Positions 10,398-24,488 of a stretch of DNA of 64,000 nucleotides are shown piece after piece; the first letter of the stretch is position 1, and the number at the start of each line of letters is the position of its first letter. The stretch is from Rhizobacter sp. AJA081-3. GTDB taxonomy: Bacteria > Pseudomonadota > Gammaproteobacteria > Burkholderiales > Burkholderiaceae_C. The notes under the pieces are model-generated. The model had not been told where the DNA came from, did no database searches, and was given only the letters and a program-made list of their open reading frames with translations. The position numbers and the translations under genes were made by a program. Location: NCBI RefSeq assembly GCF_017795745.1, contig NZ_CP059067.1, forward strand, positions 744,001 through 808,000, in the 5' to 3' direction.

Positions 10398-11708
10398 ATG
10401 ACCACCCGCGCCACCCGTGTTCTGACCGGCATCACGACCACCGGCACGCCGCACCTGGGCAACTACGTCGGCGCCATCCGTCCGGCCATCGCCTCGAGCC
10501 GTCAGCCGGGCGTGGACAGCTTCTTCTTCCTCGCCGACTACCACGCGTTGATCAAGTGCGACGACCCTGCACGCATCGAGCGCTCGCGCCTGGAAATCGC
10601 CGCCACCTGGCTGGCCGCCGGGCTGGACACCTCGCGCGTGGTGTTCTACCGGCAGAGCGACATCCCCGAGATCCCCGAGCTGACCTGGCTGCTGACCTGC
10701 GTCACGCCCAAGGGTCTGATGAATCGTGCCCACGCCTACAAGGCCTCGGCGGACGCGAACCAGGAAGCCGGCGAAGACATCGACTCGGGCGTCACGATGG
10801 GCCTGTTCAGCTACCCGATCCTGATGGCGGCCGACATCCTGATGTTCAACGCGCACCATGTGCCGGTGGGCCGCGACCAGGTGCAGCACATCGAGATGGC
10901 GCGCGACATCGCGCAGCGCTTCAACCACCTGTTCGGCCACGGGCGCGAGCACTTCGTGCTGCCCGAAGCGGTGATCGACGAGCAGGTGGCCACGCTGCCG
11001 GGCCTGGACGGGCGCAAGATGTCTAAAAGCTACGACAACACCATTCCGCTCTTCGAGGGTGGCGCCAAGGGCCTGCAAGCCGCACTGGCGCGCGTCGTCA
11101 CCGACTCGAAGCTGCCTGGTGAACCGAAGGATCCGGACAGCGCGCACCTGGTCACGCTGTACGAGGCCTTCGCCGAGCCGGCCGAGCGCGCCGCCTTCCG
11201 CGCCGACCTGATCGCGGGGTTGGGCTGGGGCGAGGCCAAGCAGCGTGTGGCCCAGCGCATCGAGCTGGCACTCGGGCCGATGCGCGAGCGGTACGCCGAG
11301 CTGATCGCCCATCCGGCGCGCATCGAGGAAACACTGCTCGAAGGGGCGCAGAAGGCCCGCGCGATCGCTGCGCCCTTTCTCGCGCAACTGCGCGAGGCGG
11401 TGGGCCTGCGCCGCATGGTGGCGGTGGGCGCGTCACCTGTCGCGACGACGGCGAAGTCCAAGCCGGCGCTTCCGGTCTTCAAGCAATACCGCGAGGCCGA
11501 CGGCCGCTTCTTCTTCAAGCTGCTCGACGGCGACGGCCGGCTGCTGCTGCAAAGCGAAGGCTTCGCGCAGGGCAAGGAGGCCGGCCAGTGGGTGGTGCGG
11601 CTCAAGCGCGATCGCGCAGCGGCGCTGGCCGAGGTGCCGGCAGCGCGCGGCGAAGGCGTCAGCGCCCAGGACGTGGCGCACGCGCTGGCGTTGTTCGACG
11701 AGGAATGA
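10398..11708 (+). CDS. trpS: Tryptophanyl-tRNA synthetase with C-terminal extension
   Basis: This class I synthetase has the HIGH-like [10 protein letters not shown] near residue 17 and KMSKS at residues 207-211 ([15 protein letters not shown]). [12 protein letters not shown] and [19 protein letters not shown] line the Trp/ATP site. The protein has 436 residues, about 100 longer than the minimal TrpS. After a linker near residue 355 there is a small domain ([16 protein letters not shown], then [18 protein letters not shown]) resembling the YegP/DUF1508 fold. Start 10398 fits the family. No SD is present; a GACAAT box lies at 10338-10343. Confidence 0.95.
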   Translation: MTTRATRVLTGITTTGTPHLGNYVGAIRPAIASSRQPGVDSFFFLADYHALIKCDDPARIERSRLEIAATWLAAGLDTSRVVFYRQSDIPEIPELTWLLTCVTPKGLMNRAHAYKASADANQEAGEDIDSGVTMGLFSYPILMAADILMFNAHHVPVGRDQVQHIEMARDIAQRFNHLFGHGREHFVLPEAVIDEQVATLPGLDGRKMSKSYDNTIPLFEGGAKGLQAALARVVTDSKLPGEPKDPDSAHLVTLYEAFAEPAERAAFRADLIAGLGWGEAKQRVAQRIELALGPMRERYAELIAHPARIEETLLEGAQKARAIAAPFLAQLREAVGLRRMVAVGASPVATTAKSKPALPVFKQYREADGRFFFKLLDGDGRLLLQSEGFAQGKEAGQWVVRLKRDRAAALAEVPAARGEGVSAQDVAHALALFDEE

Positions 11709-11718
11709 CGGCCCCGGC

Positions 11719-12345
11719 ATGAAGAACATCGTCGTCCTGATCTCGGGACGCGGCTCCAACATGGAAGCCATCGTGCAGGCCTGCGCGACGGAGGGCTGGA
11801 ACGCGCGCATCGCCGCCGTGGTCAGCAACCGGCCCGAGGCCAGCGGGCTGGCTTTTGCCCGCGCGCGCGGCATCGCCACGGCGGTGGTCGACCACCAGCG
11901 CTACGACTCGCGAGAGGCCTTCGACGCCGAACTCGCGCGTGTCATCGACGGCTTCTCGCCCGACGTGCTGGTGCTGGGCGGCTTCATGCGCATCCTCACG
12001 CCCGGTTTCGTATCGCACTATGCCGGCCGCATGGTGAACGTGCATCCGTCCCTGCTGCCGGCGTTCGCTGGCCTGCACACGCACCGCCGCGCCATCGACG
12101 CCGGCTGCAAGGCGGCCGGCGCCACCGTGCACTTCGTCACCGCCGAACTCGACCATGGCCCCATCATCGCGCAGGCGGTGGTGCCGGTGCTGCCCGGCGA
12201 CTCCGAACAGACCCTCGCCGCGCGCGTGCTGGCGCGCGAACACATGATCTACCCGCGTGCCGTGCGCTGGATCGTCGACGACCTGCTGCGTGTGGAGGGT
12301 GCCAGCGTGCGCCACCTGCGTGGCGAACCGCAACTGCTGACCTGA
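11719..12345 (+). CDS. purN: Phosphoribosylglycinamide formyltransferase
   Basis: The 208-residue enzyme transfers formyl from 10-formyl-THF to GAR in purine synthesis. MKNIVVLISGRGSNMEAI is the GAR-binding loop, and GGFMRILTPGFV plus NVHPSLLPAFAG hold the catalytic Asn and His. LDHGPIIAQAVVPV supplies the catalytic Asp. Length and motif order are normal. The gene begins 10 nt after trpS, and its stop shares bases with the next start (TGATG at 12343-12347), so trpS-purN-rsmB appear to be one operon. Confidence 0.96.
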   Translation: MKNIVVLISGRGSNMEAIVQACATEGWNARIAAVVSNRPEASGLAFARARGIATAVVDHQRYDSREAFDAELARVIDGFSPDVLVLGGFMRILTPGFVSHYAGRMVNVHPSLLPAFAGLHTHRRAIDAGCKAAGATVHFVTAELDHGPIIAQAVVPVLPGDSEQTLAARVLAREHMIYPRAVRWIVDDLLRVEGASVRHLRGEPQLLT

Positions 12346-13604
12346 TGCACCCCAACGCCCTGCTCGAACTCGCCACTGAACTGGTGCACCGCGTGCTGCA
12401 GTTCAAGCAACCGGCCGACAACATCGTGTCGGACTTCTTCCGCGAGCACCGCGCGCTCGGCAGCCGCGAGCGCCACACGCTGGCCGAGACCACCTACACC
12501 GTGCTGCGCCAGCGCCTGCTGTTCCAGCATCTGGCCCAGTCAGGCAAGGGCGAGATGGAGCGGCGGCTGGCGATCCTCGCCTGGCAGGGCAACGAAGGTT
12601 TCCTGCGCGCCGCGCTCAGCGAGCCCGAACAACACTGGATCGCCCAGGTACAGGCGGTCGACCGTTCGGCGCTGCCCGAGAAACTGCGCCATAACCTGCC
12701 CGAGTGGTTGGCCGAGCGGCTGCATGCCGAACTGGGCGAGGACTTCTGGCCCTTCGTCGATAGCATGAGCGCCGCGGCGCCGCTCGACCTGCGTGTCAAC
12801 ACCTTCAAGGCCAAGCGCGACGAAGTGAAGGCGGCGCTCGCCGCAGCCGGCGTCGAGGCCGAACCCACGCCGTTCTCGCCGATGGGGCTGCGCATCCACG
12901 GAAAGCCGGCGCTGCACAAGCTCGACGTCTTCACCCGCGGCGACGTCGAGGTGCAGGACGAGGGCAGCCAGCTGCTCGCTCTGATGGTCGATGCCAAGCG
13001 CGGCGAAATGGTCGTCGATTTCTGCGCGGGTGCCGGCGGCAAGACGCTCGCGCTGGGCGCGGCGATGCGCAACACCGGGCGCCTCTATGCCTTCGACACC
13101 TCGGGCCATCGCCTGGCCGCGCTCAAGCCGCGGCTGGCGCGCAGTGGCCTGTCTAACGTCTATCCGGTGCAGATCGCCCACGAGCGCGACGACCGCATCA
13201 AGCGCCTGGCCGGCAAGATCGACCGGGTGCTGGTGGACGCGCCCTGCTCGGGGCTGGGCACGCTGCGCCGCAACCCGGACATGAAATGGCGGCAGACGCC
13301 CGAAGCCATCGAGGAATTGCGCGTCAAGCAGGCGGCCATCCTGGCCAGCGCCGCTCGGCTGCTCAAGCCGGGCGGCCGGCTGGTCTACGCCACCTGCAGC
13401 CTGCTGGGCGTCGAGAACGAAGCGATTGCCGACGCCTTCACCGAGGCCAACCGGGCCACGTTCCGTCCGCTGCAAGCCGAAGAAGTGCTGGCCGCAGCGC
13501 ACGTGCAGGGTGCACAGGGTCTGGTGCGCAACGGCTGCCTGAGGCTGTGGCCGCATCGGCACGGAACCGATGGATTTTTCGCAGCGGTGTGGCAACGGTC
13601 TTGA
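12345..13604 (+). CDS. RsmB-like rRNA (cytosine-C5)-methyltransferase
   Basis: The 419-residue protein is of the NOL1/NOP2/Sun family. It has a helical N-terminal region (about 1-140), an RNA-binding segment, then the SAM fold with FCAGAGGKTLALGAAM. The two cysteines of the m5C chemistry are Cys301 in VDAPCSGLGTLRRNPDMKWR and Cys351 in LVYATCSLLGVENEAI. RsmB methylates C967 of 16S rRNA. The short N-terminus makes RsmB versus RsmF uncertain. It is coupled to purN. Confidence 0.87.
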   Translation: MHPNALLELATELVHRVLQFKQPADNIVSDFFREHRALGSRERHTLAETTYTVLRQRLLFQHLAQSGKGEMERRLAILAWQGNEGFLRAALSEPEQHWIAQVQAVDRSALPEKLRHNLPEWLAERLHAELGEDFWPFVDSMSAAAPLDLRVNTFKAKRDEVKAALAAAGVEAEPTPFSPMGLRIHGKPALHKLDVFTRGDVEVQDEGSQLLALMVDAKRGEMVVDFCAGAGGKTLALGAAMRNTGRLYAFDTSGHRLAALKPRLARSGLSNVYPVQIAHERDDRIKRLAGKIDRVLVDAPCSGLGTLRRNPDMKWRQTPEAIEELRVKQAAILASAARLLKPGGRLVYATCSLLGVENEAIADAFTEANRATFRPLQAEEVLAAAHVQGAQGLVRNGCLRLWPHRHGTDGFFAAVWQRS

Positions 13605-13632
13605 TCGGCTGCAAAAAGCCGCCAAATGCTTG

Positions 13633-13675
13633 AAAGAGGCATACCCGAGGTGCGTAGTTTCCGAAGCCTCTTTTT
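13633..13675 (+). terminator. Likely intrinsic terminator after the rsmB-like gene
   Basis: AAAGAGGC at 13633-13640 pairs with GCCTCTTT at 13666-13673 (8 bp) across a 25-nt loop, and a TTTTT tract ends at 13675. The large loop makes it weaker than usual. Confidence 0.6.
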
Positions 13676-13688
13676 GGGGTGTGTCACT

Positions 13689-13694
13689 TACAAT
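13689..13694 (+). promoter_or_regulatory. -10 element for the desaturase gene
   Basis: TACAAT lies 38 nt before the ATG, just beyond the preceding terminator. The -35 region is not distinct. Confidence 0.55.
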
Positions 13695-13732
13695 AGTTGC
13701 GCCGTCGCTCCTGACGGTGTGAAGGCGAGTGC

Positions 13733-14956
13733 ATGAACATTCTGATGTCGGTGTGGGAGGGTCTGGTTGCTTGGCTGGCCCATGGGCTGGTCGAGACCAC
13801 GTGGTGGCAGGTGCTCCTGTTCACGCTGGTCGTCACGCACATCACCATTTCCGCGGTCACGATCTTCCTGCACCGCGCCCAGGCGCACCGCGCGCTGGAA
13901 CTCGGCCCGATCCCGTCGCATTTCTTCCGCTTCTGGCTGTGGCTCACCACGGGCATGGTGACGAAGGAGTTCGTCGCCGTGCACCGCAAGCACCACGCCA
14001 AGTGCGAGACCGAAGAAGACCCGCACAGCCCGCAGACGCGCGGCATCAAGGCGCTGCTGCTGACCGGCGTCGAGCTCTACCGCGCCGAGGCCAAGATTCC
14101 CGAAACGCTCGCCAAGTACGGCCACAACACGCCGGACGACTGGATCGAGCGCAACCTCTACACCCGCTACAGCTGGCAGGGCGTGGGCGTGATGCTGATC
14201 CTCGACCTGATGCTCTTCGGCGGCATCGGCGCCACGGTGTGGGCAGTACAGATGCTGTGGATCCCCGTGATGGCCACCGGCATCATCAACGGCATCGGGC
14301 ACTGGTGGGGCTACCGCAACTTCGAGTCGCCCGACGCGTCGACCAACGTCTCGCCCTGGGGCATCCTGATCGGCGGCGAGGAACTGCACAACAATCACCA
14401 TACCTACGCCACCTCGGCGAAGTTCTCGGTCAAGCCCTACGAATTCGACATCGGCTGGCTGTACATCCGCGCCATGCAGGCCATCGGCTGGGCCACCGTG
14501 CGCAAGACGCCGCCCAAGCTGGCGCTGGGCACCGTCAAGCCGGTGGCGGACGACAAGACACTCGAGGCCATCATCGCCAACCGCTACGAGGTGATGGCGA
14601 AATACGCGAACGAACTTCGCGCTGCCTGCGGTGTCGAGCTCGAGCGGCTGAAGGCGCAAGGCGGCGAGAACACCGCGCGCTGGAAGGAAATGCTGCTGGC
14701 CAAGCGCTGGCTGCACCGCGACGAGGACAAGATCCCTTCGGAGCTCAAAGCAAGCGTGGCCCAGGCCGCTGCCGGCTCACCGGCGCTGGCCAAGCTGGTG
14801 GCCATGCGCGAGGAACTGCGCCAGCTCTGGACGCGCAGCAACGTGTCGGCCGAGCAACTGGTAGTGGACCTGCAGGCCTGGTGCCGCAAGGCCGAGGACA
14901 GCGGCATCGCCGCGCTGCAGGAGTTCTCGCTCAAGCTGCGTTCTGCGCACGCGTAA
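13733..14956 (+). CDS. Membrane fatty-acid desaturase (delta-9 type)
   Basis: This 407-residue integral-membrane di-iron desaturase has all three histidine boxes: H47RAQAH52, H84RKHH88 and H219NNHH223. Hydrophobic pairs lie at about 15-40, 55-75 and 150-185. It would introduce a cis double bond into acyl chains for membrane fluidity control. The last 130-140 residues are a charged helical extension (LERLKAQ, LHRDEDKIPSELKAS, MREELRQLW) beyond the usual desaturase end. It is a single-gene unit with its own promoter and terminator. Confidence 0.9.
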   Translation: MNILMSVWEGLVAWLAHGLVETTWWQVLLFTLVVTHITISAVTIFLHRAQAHRALELGPIPSHFFRFWLWLTTGMVTKEFVAVHRKHHAKCETEEDPHSPQTRGIKALLLTGVELYRAEAKIPETLAKYGHNTPDDWIERNLYTRYSWQGVGVMLILDLMLFGGIGATVWAVQMLWIPVMATGIINGIGHWWGYRNFESPDASTNVSPWGILIGGEELHNNHHTYATSAKFSVKPYEFDIGWLYIRAMQAIGWATVRKTPPKLALGTVKPVADDKTLEAIIANRYEVMAKYANELRAACGVELERLKAQGGENTARWKEMLLAKRWLHRDEDKIPSELKASVAQAAAGSPALAKLVAMREELRQLWTRSNVSAEQLVVDLQAWCRKAEDSGIAALQEFSLKLRSAHA

Positions 14957-14979
14957 TGCCTTCGGCAAGATAGGAAAGA

Positions 14980-15008
14980 GGGGTCGCGCTGCGACCCCTT
15001 TTCTTTTT
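14980..15008 (+). terminator. Intrinsic terminator of the desaturase gene
   Basis: A perfect 8-bp GGGGTCGC/GCGACCCC stem with a GCT loop is followed by TTTTCTTTTT. Confidence 0.92.
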
Positions 15009-15017
15009 GGCCCATGC

Positions 15018-15041
15018 AAAAGGGCCGCGAATGCGGCCCTT
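15018..15041 (-). terminator. Intrinsic terminator of rpmB-rpmG
   Basis: On the minus strand a 9-bp AAGGGCCGC/GCGGCCCTT stem with a 4-nt loop ends in TTTT, 22 nt after the rpmG stop. Confidence 0.85.
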
Positions 15042-15063
15042 GCTGCTTGCCTCGCCGAAGTGC

Positions 15064-15231
15064 TTACTTCAGCTTGGTTTCCTTGTACTTCACGTGCTTG
15101 CGAGCCTTCGGATCGAACTTCATGATCTCGAGCTTCTCGGGCGTCGTCTTCTTGTTCTTGTCAGTCGTGTAGAAGTGACCCGTGCCGGCCGACGACTCCA
15201 GCTTGATCTTCTCGCGTCCACCTTTGGCCAT
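15064..15231 (-). CDS. rpmG: 50S ribosomal protein L33
   Basis: This 55-residue basic protein starts [19 protein letters not shown] and ends [11 protein letters not shown], with FYTTDKNKK and [12 protein letters not shown] between. These are the standard L33 landmarks. It is the zinc-free form, lacking CxxC pairs. It sits 14 nt downstream of rpmB in the usual rpmB-rpmG order, with an SD-like AGGAGCC before the ATG. Confidence 0.97.
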   Translation of the reverse strand: MAKGGREKIKLESSAGTGHFYTTDKNKKTTPEKLEIMKFDPKARKHVKYKETKLK

Positions 15232-15245
15232 GTTGGGCTCCTAGT

Positions 15246-15479
15246 TCAGATCTCGCCGCGCGCGCGCAGGTCGGCCACGACTTGCTCGATGCCGACCTTG
15301 TCGATCAGGCGCAGAGCAGCGTTCGTGATGCGCAGACGCACCCAGCGGTTCTCGGTTTCCAGCCAGAAGCGGCGGTACTGCAGGTTGGGCAGGAAGCGAC
15401 GCTTCGTTTTATTGTTGGCGTGGGAAACATTGTTTCCGACCATCGGGCCTTTACCCGTGACTTGACAGACGCGTGCCAT
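15246..15479 (-). CDS. rpmB: 50S ribosomal protein L28
   Basis: This 77-residue protein carries the L28 landmarks: [20 protein letters not shown] at the N-terminus, [13 protein letters not shown], then [16 protein letters not shown]. The open frame extends 15 codons upstream, but ATG 15479 gives the universal N-terminus. It is the first gene of the rpmB-rpmG unit, with a promoter 54 nt upstream. Confidence 0.97.
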   Translation of the reverse strand: MARVCQVTGKGPMVGNNVSHANNKTKRRFLPNLQYRRFWLETENRWVRLRITNAALRLIDKVGIEQVVADLRARGEI

Positions 15480-15532
15480 ATCGACTCCAAACACTCCAGA
15501 ATTCTGGCCGACAGATTTCGGCAAAGACCGCG

Positions 15533-15538
15533 AGTATA
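15533..15538 (-). promoter_or_regulatory. -10 element for rpmB-rpmG
   Basis: TATACT on the minus strand, with GTGACT 17 nt upstream as a candidate -35. It is in the gap between trxB and rpmB, so the ribosomal genes can be expressed independently of trxB. Confidence 0.6.
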
Positions 15539-15557
15539 GCCGATTGAAGCGGGTCAG

Positions 15558-18594
<3,037 letters not shown>

Positions 18595-18600
18595 GCAGCG

Positions 18601-19605
18601 TTACTGCTTGAATGCCGTCCAGGGCGTGCCGATGATGCTGGTGTCCGGGGTGGCCGTGTTGTTGGTCACGAGAAAGAACTCGCGGTCGACCAGCGCGCCG
18701 CGCGCCGTGATCACCAGCCGGTCGCCTTGTACGTCGGTGAGTCGAAGCTGGCCGCTCGCGGGGTCGCCCGCGGTCGTGTCGAAGGCGGTGATCTGGGCGA
18801 TCACGTAGATGTCGCTGCCGAGCTGAACGCTGCCGTTGATGCGGCTGAGCGTGATGGTGGTCACGGTCTCGTCGACGTCGAAGTTGAGCACCGCGACCTT
18901 CTCGCCGCCGGGCGTGCTGGTTCGGGAGACCATGTCGGAGTAGCGCACGAAGCTGCGCTCGCCGCCGGGCACCGGCGCCACCCACAGCCGCGCCGAGCCG
19001 TCCAGGCTGCCCAGGCCCTGCACCGTCAGCGCGTTCATCGTCACCGATGCATCGAAGGCCGTGGGTTGCTGCTGCGAGTCGAGTTCCAGCGCGTTGAACA
19101 CCATGGTGAAGCCGCCGTCGATGGGCGGCGACCCTGCCGGCTCGATGCAGTTCACGAAGCTGATGGTGGTCGAATCGCCAGCCGTGAGAACGCCGTTGTT
19201 GTCGGCGTCGTTGGCCGTCACGACGACGTAGCCGCTCGGGTAGTTGCTGCACGCGAAAGTCTTGCTCGGCTGCACGGCCAAGGCCTTGGCGCGTGCGCCC
19301 GCAGCGACGCGCGATGCGCTCTGCGTCGCAGCCCATCGGCCGAGTGCCGCGGCCCGCGCACGGCCGGCCCCGAGCGGCTGCAACAGCGCTTCGCCGCCGC
19401 CGACAGTCGACAGCAGGGCTTCTACGGCGTCACCTGACAACTCGGGGAAGTTCGCTACCGTCATGTCCGCACCCGCCGAGGCCACGCTGGTGCGCAAATC
19501 GGTCGGGAAGGTCACGGTGGGCCGGCTGTCGCCGCCGCCCCCACAGGCCACGAGCGCGGCTGCGGCGAGAAGGGCGACCAGAGAGCCGCAGGAATGGAAC
19601 CGCAT
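18601..19605 (-). CDS. Uncharacterised lipoprotein
   Basis: The protein has 334 residues. Its signal peptide, MRFHSCGSLVALLAAAALVAC, ends in a lipobox (LVAC) followed by GGGGD. The mature part is rich in Thr, Val and Asp and looks beta-strand based (DADNNGVLTAGDSTTISF, DETVTTITLSRINGSVQ, GDRLVITARGALVDREFF). DADNNGVLTAGD resembles an EF-hand-like or dockerin-like Ca-binding loop. There is no recognised family. ATG 19605 has a CTGGAG SD. It converges on the other lipoprotein gene with 6 nt between stops. Confidence 0.8.
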   Translation of the reverse strand: MRFHSCGSLVALLAAAALVACGGGGDSRPTVTFPTDLRTSVASAGADMTVANFPELSGDAVEALLSTVGGGEALLQPLGAGRARAAALGRWAATQSASRVAAGARAKALAVQPSKTFACSNYPSGYVVVTANDADNNGVLTAGDSTTISFVNCIEPAGSPPIDGGFTMVFNALELDSQQQPTAFDASVTMNALTVQGLGSLDGSARLWVAPVPGGERSFVRYSDMVSRTSTPGGEKVAVLNFDVDETVTTITLSRINGSVQLGSDIYVIAQITAFDTTAGDPASGQLRLTDVQGDRLVITARGALVDREFFLVTNNTATPDTSIIGTPWTAFKQ

Positions 19606-19708
19606 GGCAATCTCCAGAAGTCGGTGGCCGATACATTCAGTGTGGCCCCGCGGCTGCGGTCCGTCTTGCGGGATATCACGGCCTGTACGCATCTCCCCCT
19701 AATCTGTA

Positions 19709-19731
19709 GGTCGGGCCCGACCAACGACAAT
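19709..19731 (+). promoter_or_regulatory. ygiQ promoter with overlapping palindrome
   Basis: GGTCGGGCCCGACC (19709-19722) is a perfect 14-bp palindrome lying where the spacer/-35 of the promoter would be. The -10 box GACAAT (19726-19731) is only 8 nt from the ygiQ GTG, which suggests a leaderless transcript. Confidence 0.45.
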
Positions 19732-19739
19732 CGCGACCT

Positions 19740-22004
<2,265 letters not shown>

Positions 22005-22016
22005 CCGAGGCGGCGC

Positions 22017-22454
22017 TCAGTCCTTCGGGATCTTGCGCGGCTGGCCCTGGTTGTCGATGGCCACGTAGGTGAGGTTGGCGTCGGTCACCTTCACCACCTG
22101 CAGGTTGGCAGGGTTGCGCTCGGCGTAGACCTCGACGTTGACTGTGATCGAGGTGGTGCCGATGCGCTCGACCTTGGCGTAGAAGCTCAGCAGGTCGCCC
22201 ACCGACACCGGCTGCTTGAAGATGAACTGGTTCACCGCCACGGTGACGATGCGCCCCTTGGCGATGCGTGCCGGCAGCACGGCGCCGGCCAGGTCGACCT
22301 GCGCCATGATCCAGCCGCCGAAGATGTCGCCGTTGCCGTTGGCGTCGGCCGGCATCGGCATGACGCGCAATACCAGCTGGCGATCGCCCGGCAGTTGCAC
22401 GGGCGAAAGGTGGTGTGCGTCGGCGTGCGGGGTGGGGCTTGAAATCTCTGCCAT
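22017..22454 (-). CDS. YciA-like acyl-CoA thioesterase
   Basis: This 145-residue hotdog-fold protein carries LRVMPMPADANGNGDIFGGWIMAQVD in overlapping pieces (ADANGNGDIFGGW is the YciA-type active-site helix entry). FIFKQPVSVGDLLSF and SITVNVEVYAERN follow. It would hydrolyse acyl-CoA thioesters. It converges with ygiQ (12 nt apart) and diverges from the ABC exporter gene. Confidence 0.9.
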   Translation of the reverse strand: MAEISSPTPHADAHHLSPVQLPGDRQLVLRVMPMPADANGNGDIFGGWIMAQVDLAGAVLPARIAKGRIVTVAVNQFIFKQPVSVGDLLSFYAKVERIGTTSITVNVEVYAERNPANLQVVKVTDANLTYVAIDNQGQPRKIPKD

Positions 22455-22514
22455 ATTGCTGCACCTGCGTTAGTTCCCGCCCGCATTCTTTCACGCCGCC
22501 CCTCCCGCTCCCTC

Positions 22515-24350
22515 ATGAGAAGCCACAGCCTGCCCGTCCAGCCCGCACCGGCGCCCGCTCCCGGCGCCACGCGGTCGGACTGGCGCACGCTGCGCAAGCT
22601 CGCTCCTTACGTATGGCAGTGGCGCTGGCGGGTGCTGATCGCGCTGTCGTTCCTGGTGGCGGCCAAGCTGGCCAACGTCGGCGTGCCGCTGGTGCTGAAG
22701 AACCTGGTCGACGCGCTCGACCTGAAGCCCGGCGATGCCCGCAGCGTGCTGGTGGTGCCGGTGGCATTGCTGTTCGCCTACGGCGCACTGCGCGTGTCGG
22801 TGACGCTGTTCACCGAACTGCGCGAGTTCCTCTTCTACCCGGTGGCGGCGCGCATCGCGCGGCGCGTGTCGCTGGAAACCTTCGACCACCTGCTGTCGCT
22901 GAGCCTGCGCTTCCACCTCGAGCGCCAGACCGGCGGCGTCTCGCGCGACATGGAGCGCGGCTCGCGCGCGATCCATTCGCTGCTCAACTACACGATCTAC
23001 AACATCCTGCCCACGCTGGTGGAGATGACGCTGGTGATCTCACTGCTGTCGGCCAAGTTCGACGGCTGGTTCGCGGTCATCACGCTGACCGCGCTGGTGC
23101 TGTACGTGACCTTCACGGTGACGGTGACCGAATGGCGCACGCATTTCCGCCGTGCCATGAACGAGCAGGACAGCAAGGCCAACACCAAGGCGGTCGACGC
23201 GCTGATCAACTACGAGACCGTCAAGTACTTCAGCAACGAGCCCTTCGAGCAGACCCGCTACGACGAGAACCTGCGCCAGCTCGAGAAGGCCTCGGTCAAG
23301 TCGCAGACCTCGCTGTCGCTGCTCAACGTCGGCCAGAGCATGATCATCACGGTCACCGTGCTGCTGCTGGTGTGGCGCGCCACGGTCGGCGTGGTCGAGG
23401 GCACCATGACGCTGGGCGACCTGGTGCTCGTCAACGCGCTGATGATCCAGCTCTACATCCCGCTGAACTTCCTCGGTGTGATCTACCGCGAGATCAAGCA
23501 GTCGATGATCGACATGGAGAAGATGTTCACGCTGCTCGGCCAGCACCGCGAGGTGGCCGATGCGCCGGGGGCGCTGCCGCTGTCGACCCAGGGCGGCACC
23601 GTGCGCTTCGAGGACGTGCACTTCGGCTACGACACCGACCGCGAGATCCTGCACGGCGTGAGCTTCGAGATCCCGGCGGGCAAGACGGTGGCCGTGGTCG
23701 GCCCCTCGGGCTCGGGCAAGAGCACGCTGGCGCGGCTGATGTTCCGCTTCTACGACGTGAGCACCGGGCGCATCGTGATCGACGGGCAGGACATCCGCTC
23801 GGTGACGCAGAAGAGCCTGCGCCAGGCCATCGGCATCGTGCCGCAGGACACGGTGCTGTTCAACGACACGGTGGAATACAACATCGCCTACGGCCGCCCC
23901 GGCGCGTCGCGTACGGAGGTGGAAGAGGCAGCGCGCGCGGCGCACATCCACAGCTTCATCACGTCCACGCCGAAGGGCTACGACACCATGGTCGGCGAGC
24001 GCGGCCTCAAGCTCAGCGGCGGCGAGAAGCAGCGTGTCGCGATCGCGCGCACGCTGCTGAAGAACCCGCCGGTGCTGATCTTCGACGAGGCCACCTCGGC
24101 GCTGGACTCGGCCAACGAGCGAGCCATCCAGGAAGAGCTCAAGAGCGCGGCGCGCAACAAGACGGCGCTGGTGATTGCGCATCGCCTGTCCACCGTGGCC
24201 GACGCCCACCAGATCCTGGTGATGGAGCAGGGCCGCATCGTCGAGCGCGGCACGCACGCCGAGTTGCTGGCGCGGGACGGCCGCTACGCCGAGATGTGGC
24301 GGCTGCAGCAAAGCGGTGCCGACGAGGCCGAGGTCGCCGAGCCGATCTGA
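22515..24350 (+). CDS. Atm1/HMT-type ABC exporter
   Basis: The 611-residue half-transporter fuses six TM helices (about residues 40-340) to an ATPase domain. Walker A is G396PSGSGKS403, the signature is LSGGEKQ, Walker B is VLIFDEATSALD, and the H-loop is VIAHRLST. The FHLERQTGGVSRDMERG region, INYETVKYFSNE and the N-terminal TLRKLAPYVWQWRW are typical of Atm1-type exporters of glutathione-related or Fe-S precursors. It acts as a homodimer in the inner membrane. The substrate is inferred from family only. Confidence 0.92.
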   Translation: MRSHSLPVQPAPAPAPGATRSDWRTLRKLAPYVWQWRWRVLIALSFLVAAKLANVGVPLVLKNLVDALDLKPGDARSVLVVPVALLFAYGALRVSVTLFTELREFLFYPVAARIARRVSLETFDHLLSLSLRFHLERQTGGVSRDMERGSRAIHSLLNYTIYNILPTLVEMTLVISLLSAKFDGWFAVITLTALVLYVTFTVTVTEWRTHFRRAMNEQDSKANTKAVDALINYETVKYFSNEPFEQTRYDENLRQLEKASVKSQTSLSLLNVGQSMIITVTVLLLVWRATVGVVEGTMTLGDLVLVNALMIQLYIPLNFLGVIYREIKQSMIDMEKMFTLLGQHREVADAPGALPLSTQGGTVRFEDVHFGYDTDREILHGVSFEIPAGKTVAVVGPSGSGKSTLARLMFRFYDVSTGRIVIDGQDIRSVTQKSLRQAIGIVPQDTVLFNDTVEYNIAYGRPGASRTEVEEAARAAHIHSFITSTPKGYDTMVGERGLKLSGGEKQRVAIARTLLKNPPVLIFDEATSALDSANERAIQEELKSAARNKTALVIAHRLSTVADAHQILVMEQGRIVERGTHAELLARDGRYAEMWRLQQSGADEAEVAEPI

Positions 24351-24488
24351 GCCCGCCGAAGGCCGCCCGGCGTGAAATCGGAGCGTGAACTCGATAACGA
24401 CGCGGCCGTGCGCTGCAGTCGGGCGTGTGCACGCGCCGGATGCCGACCCTAGAGTGACGTCACCTTCAATCACCACGGGTTGCACGCC

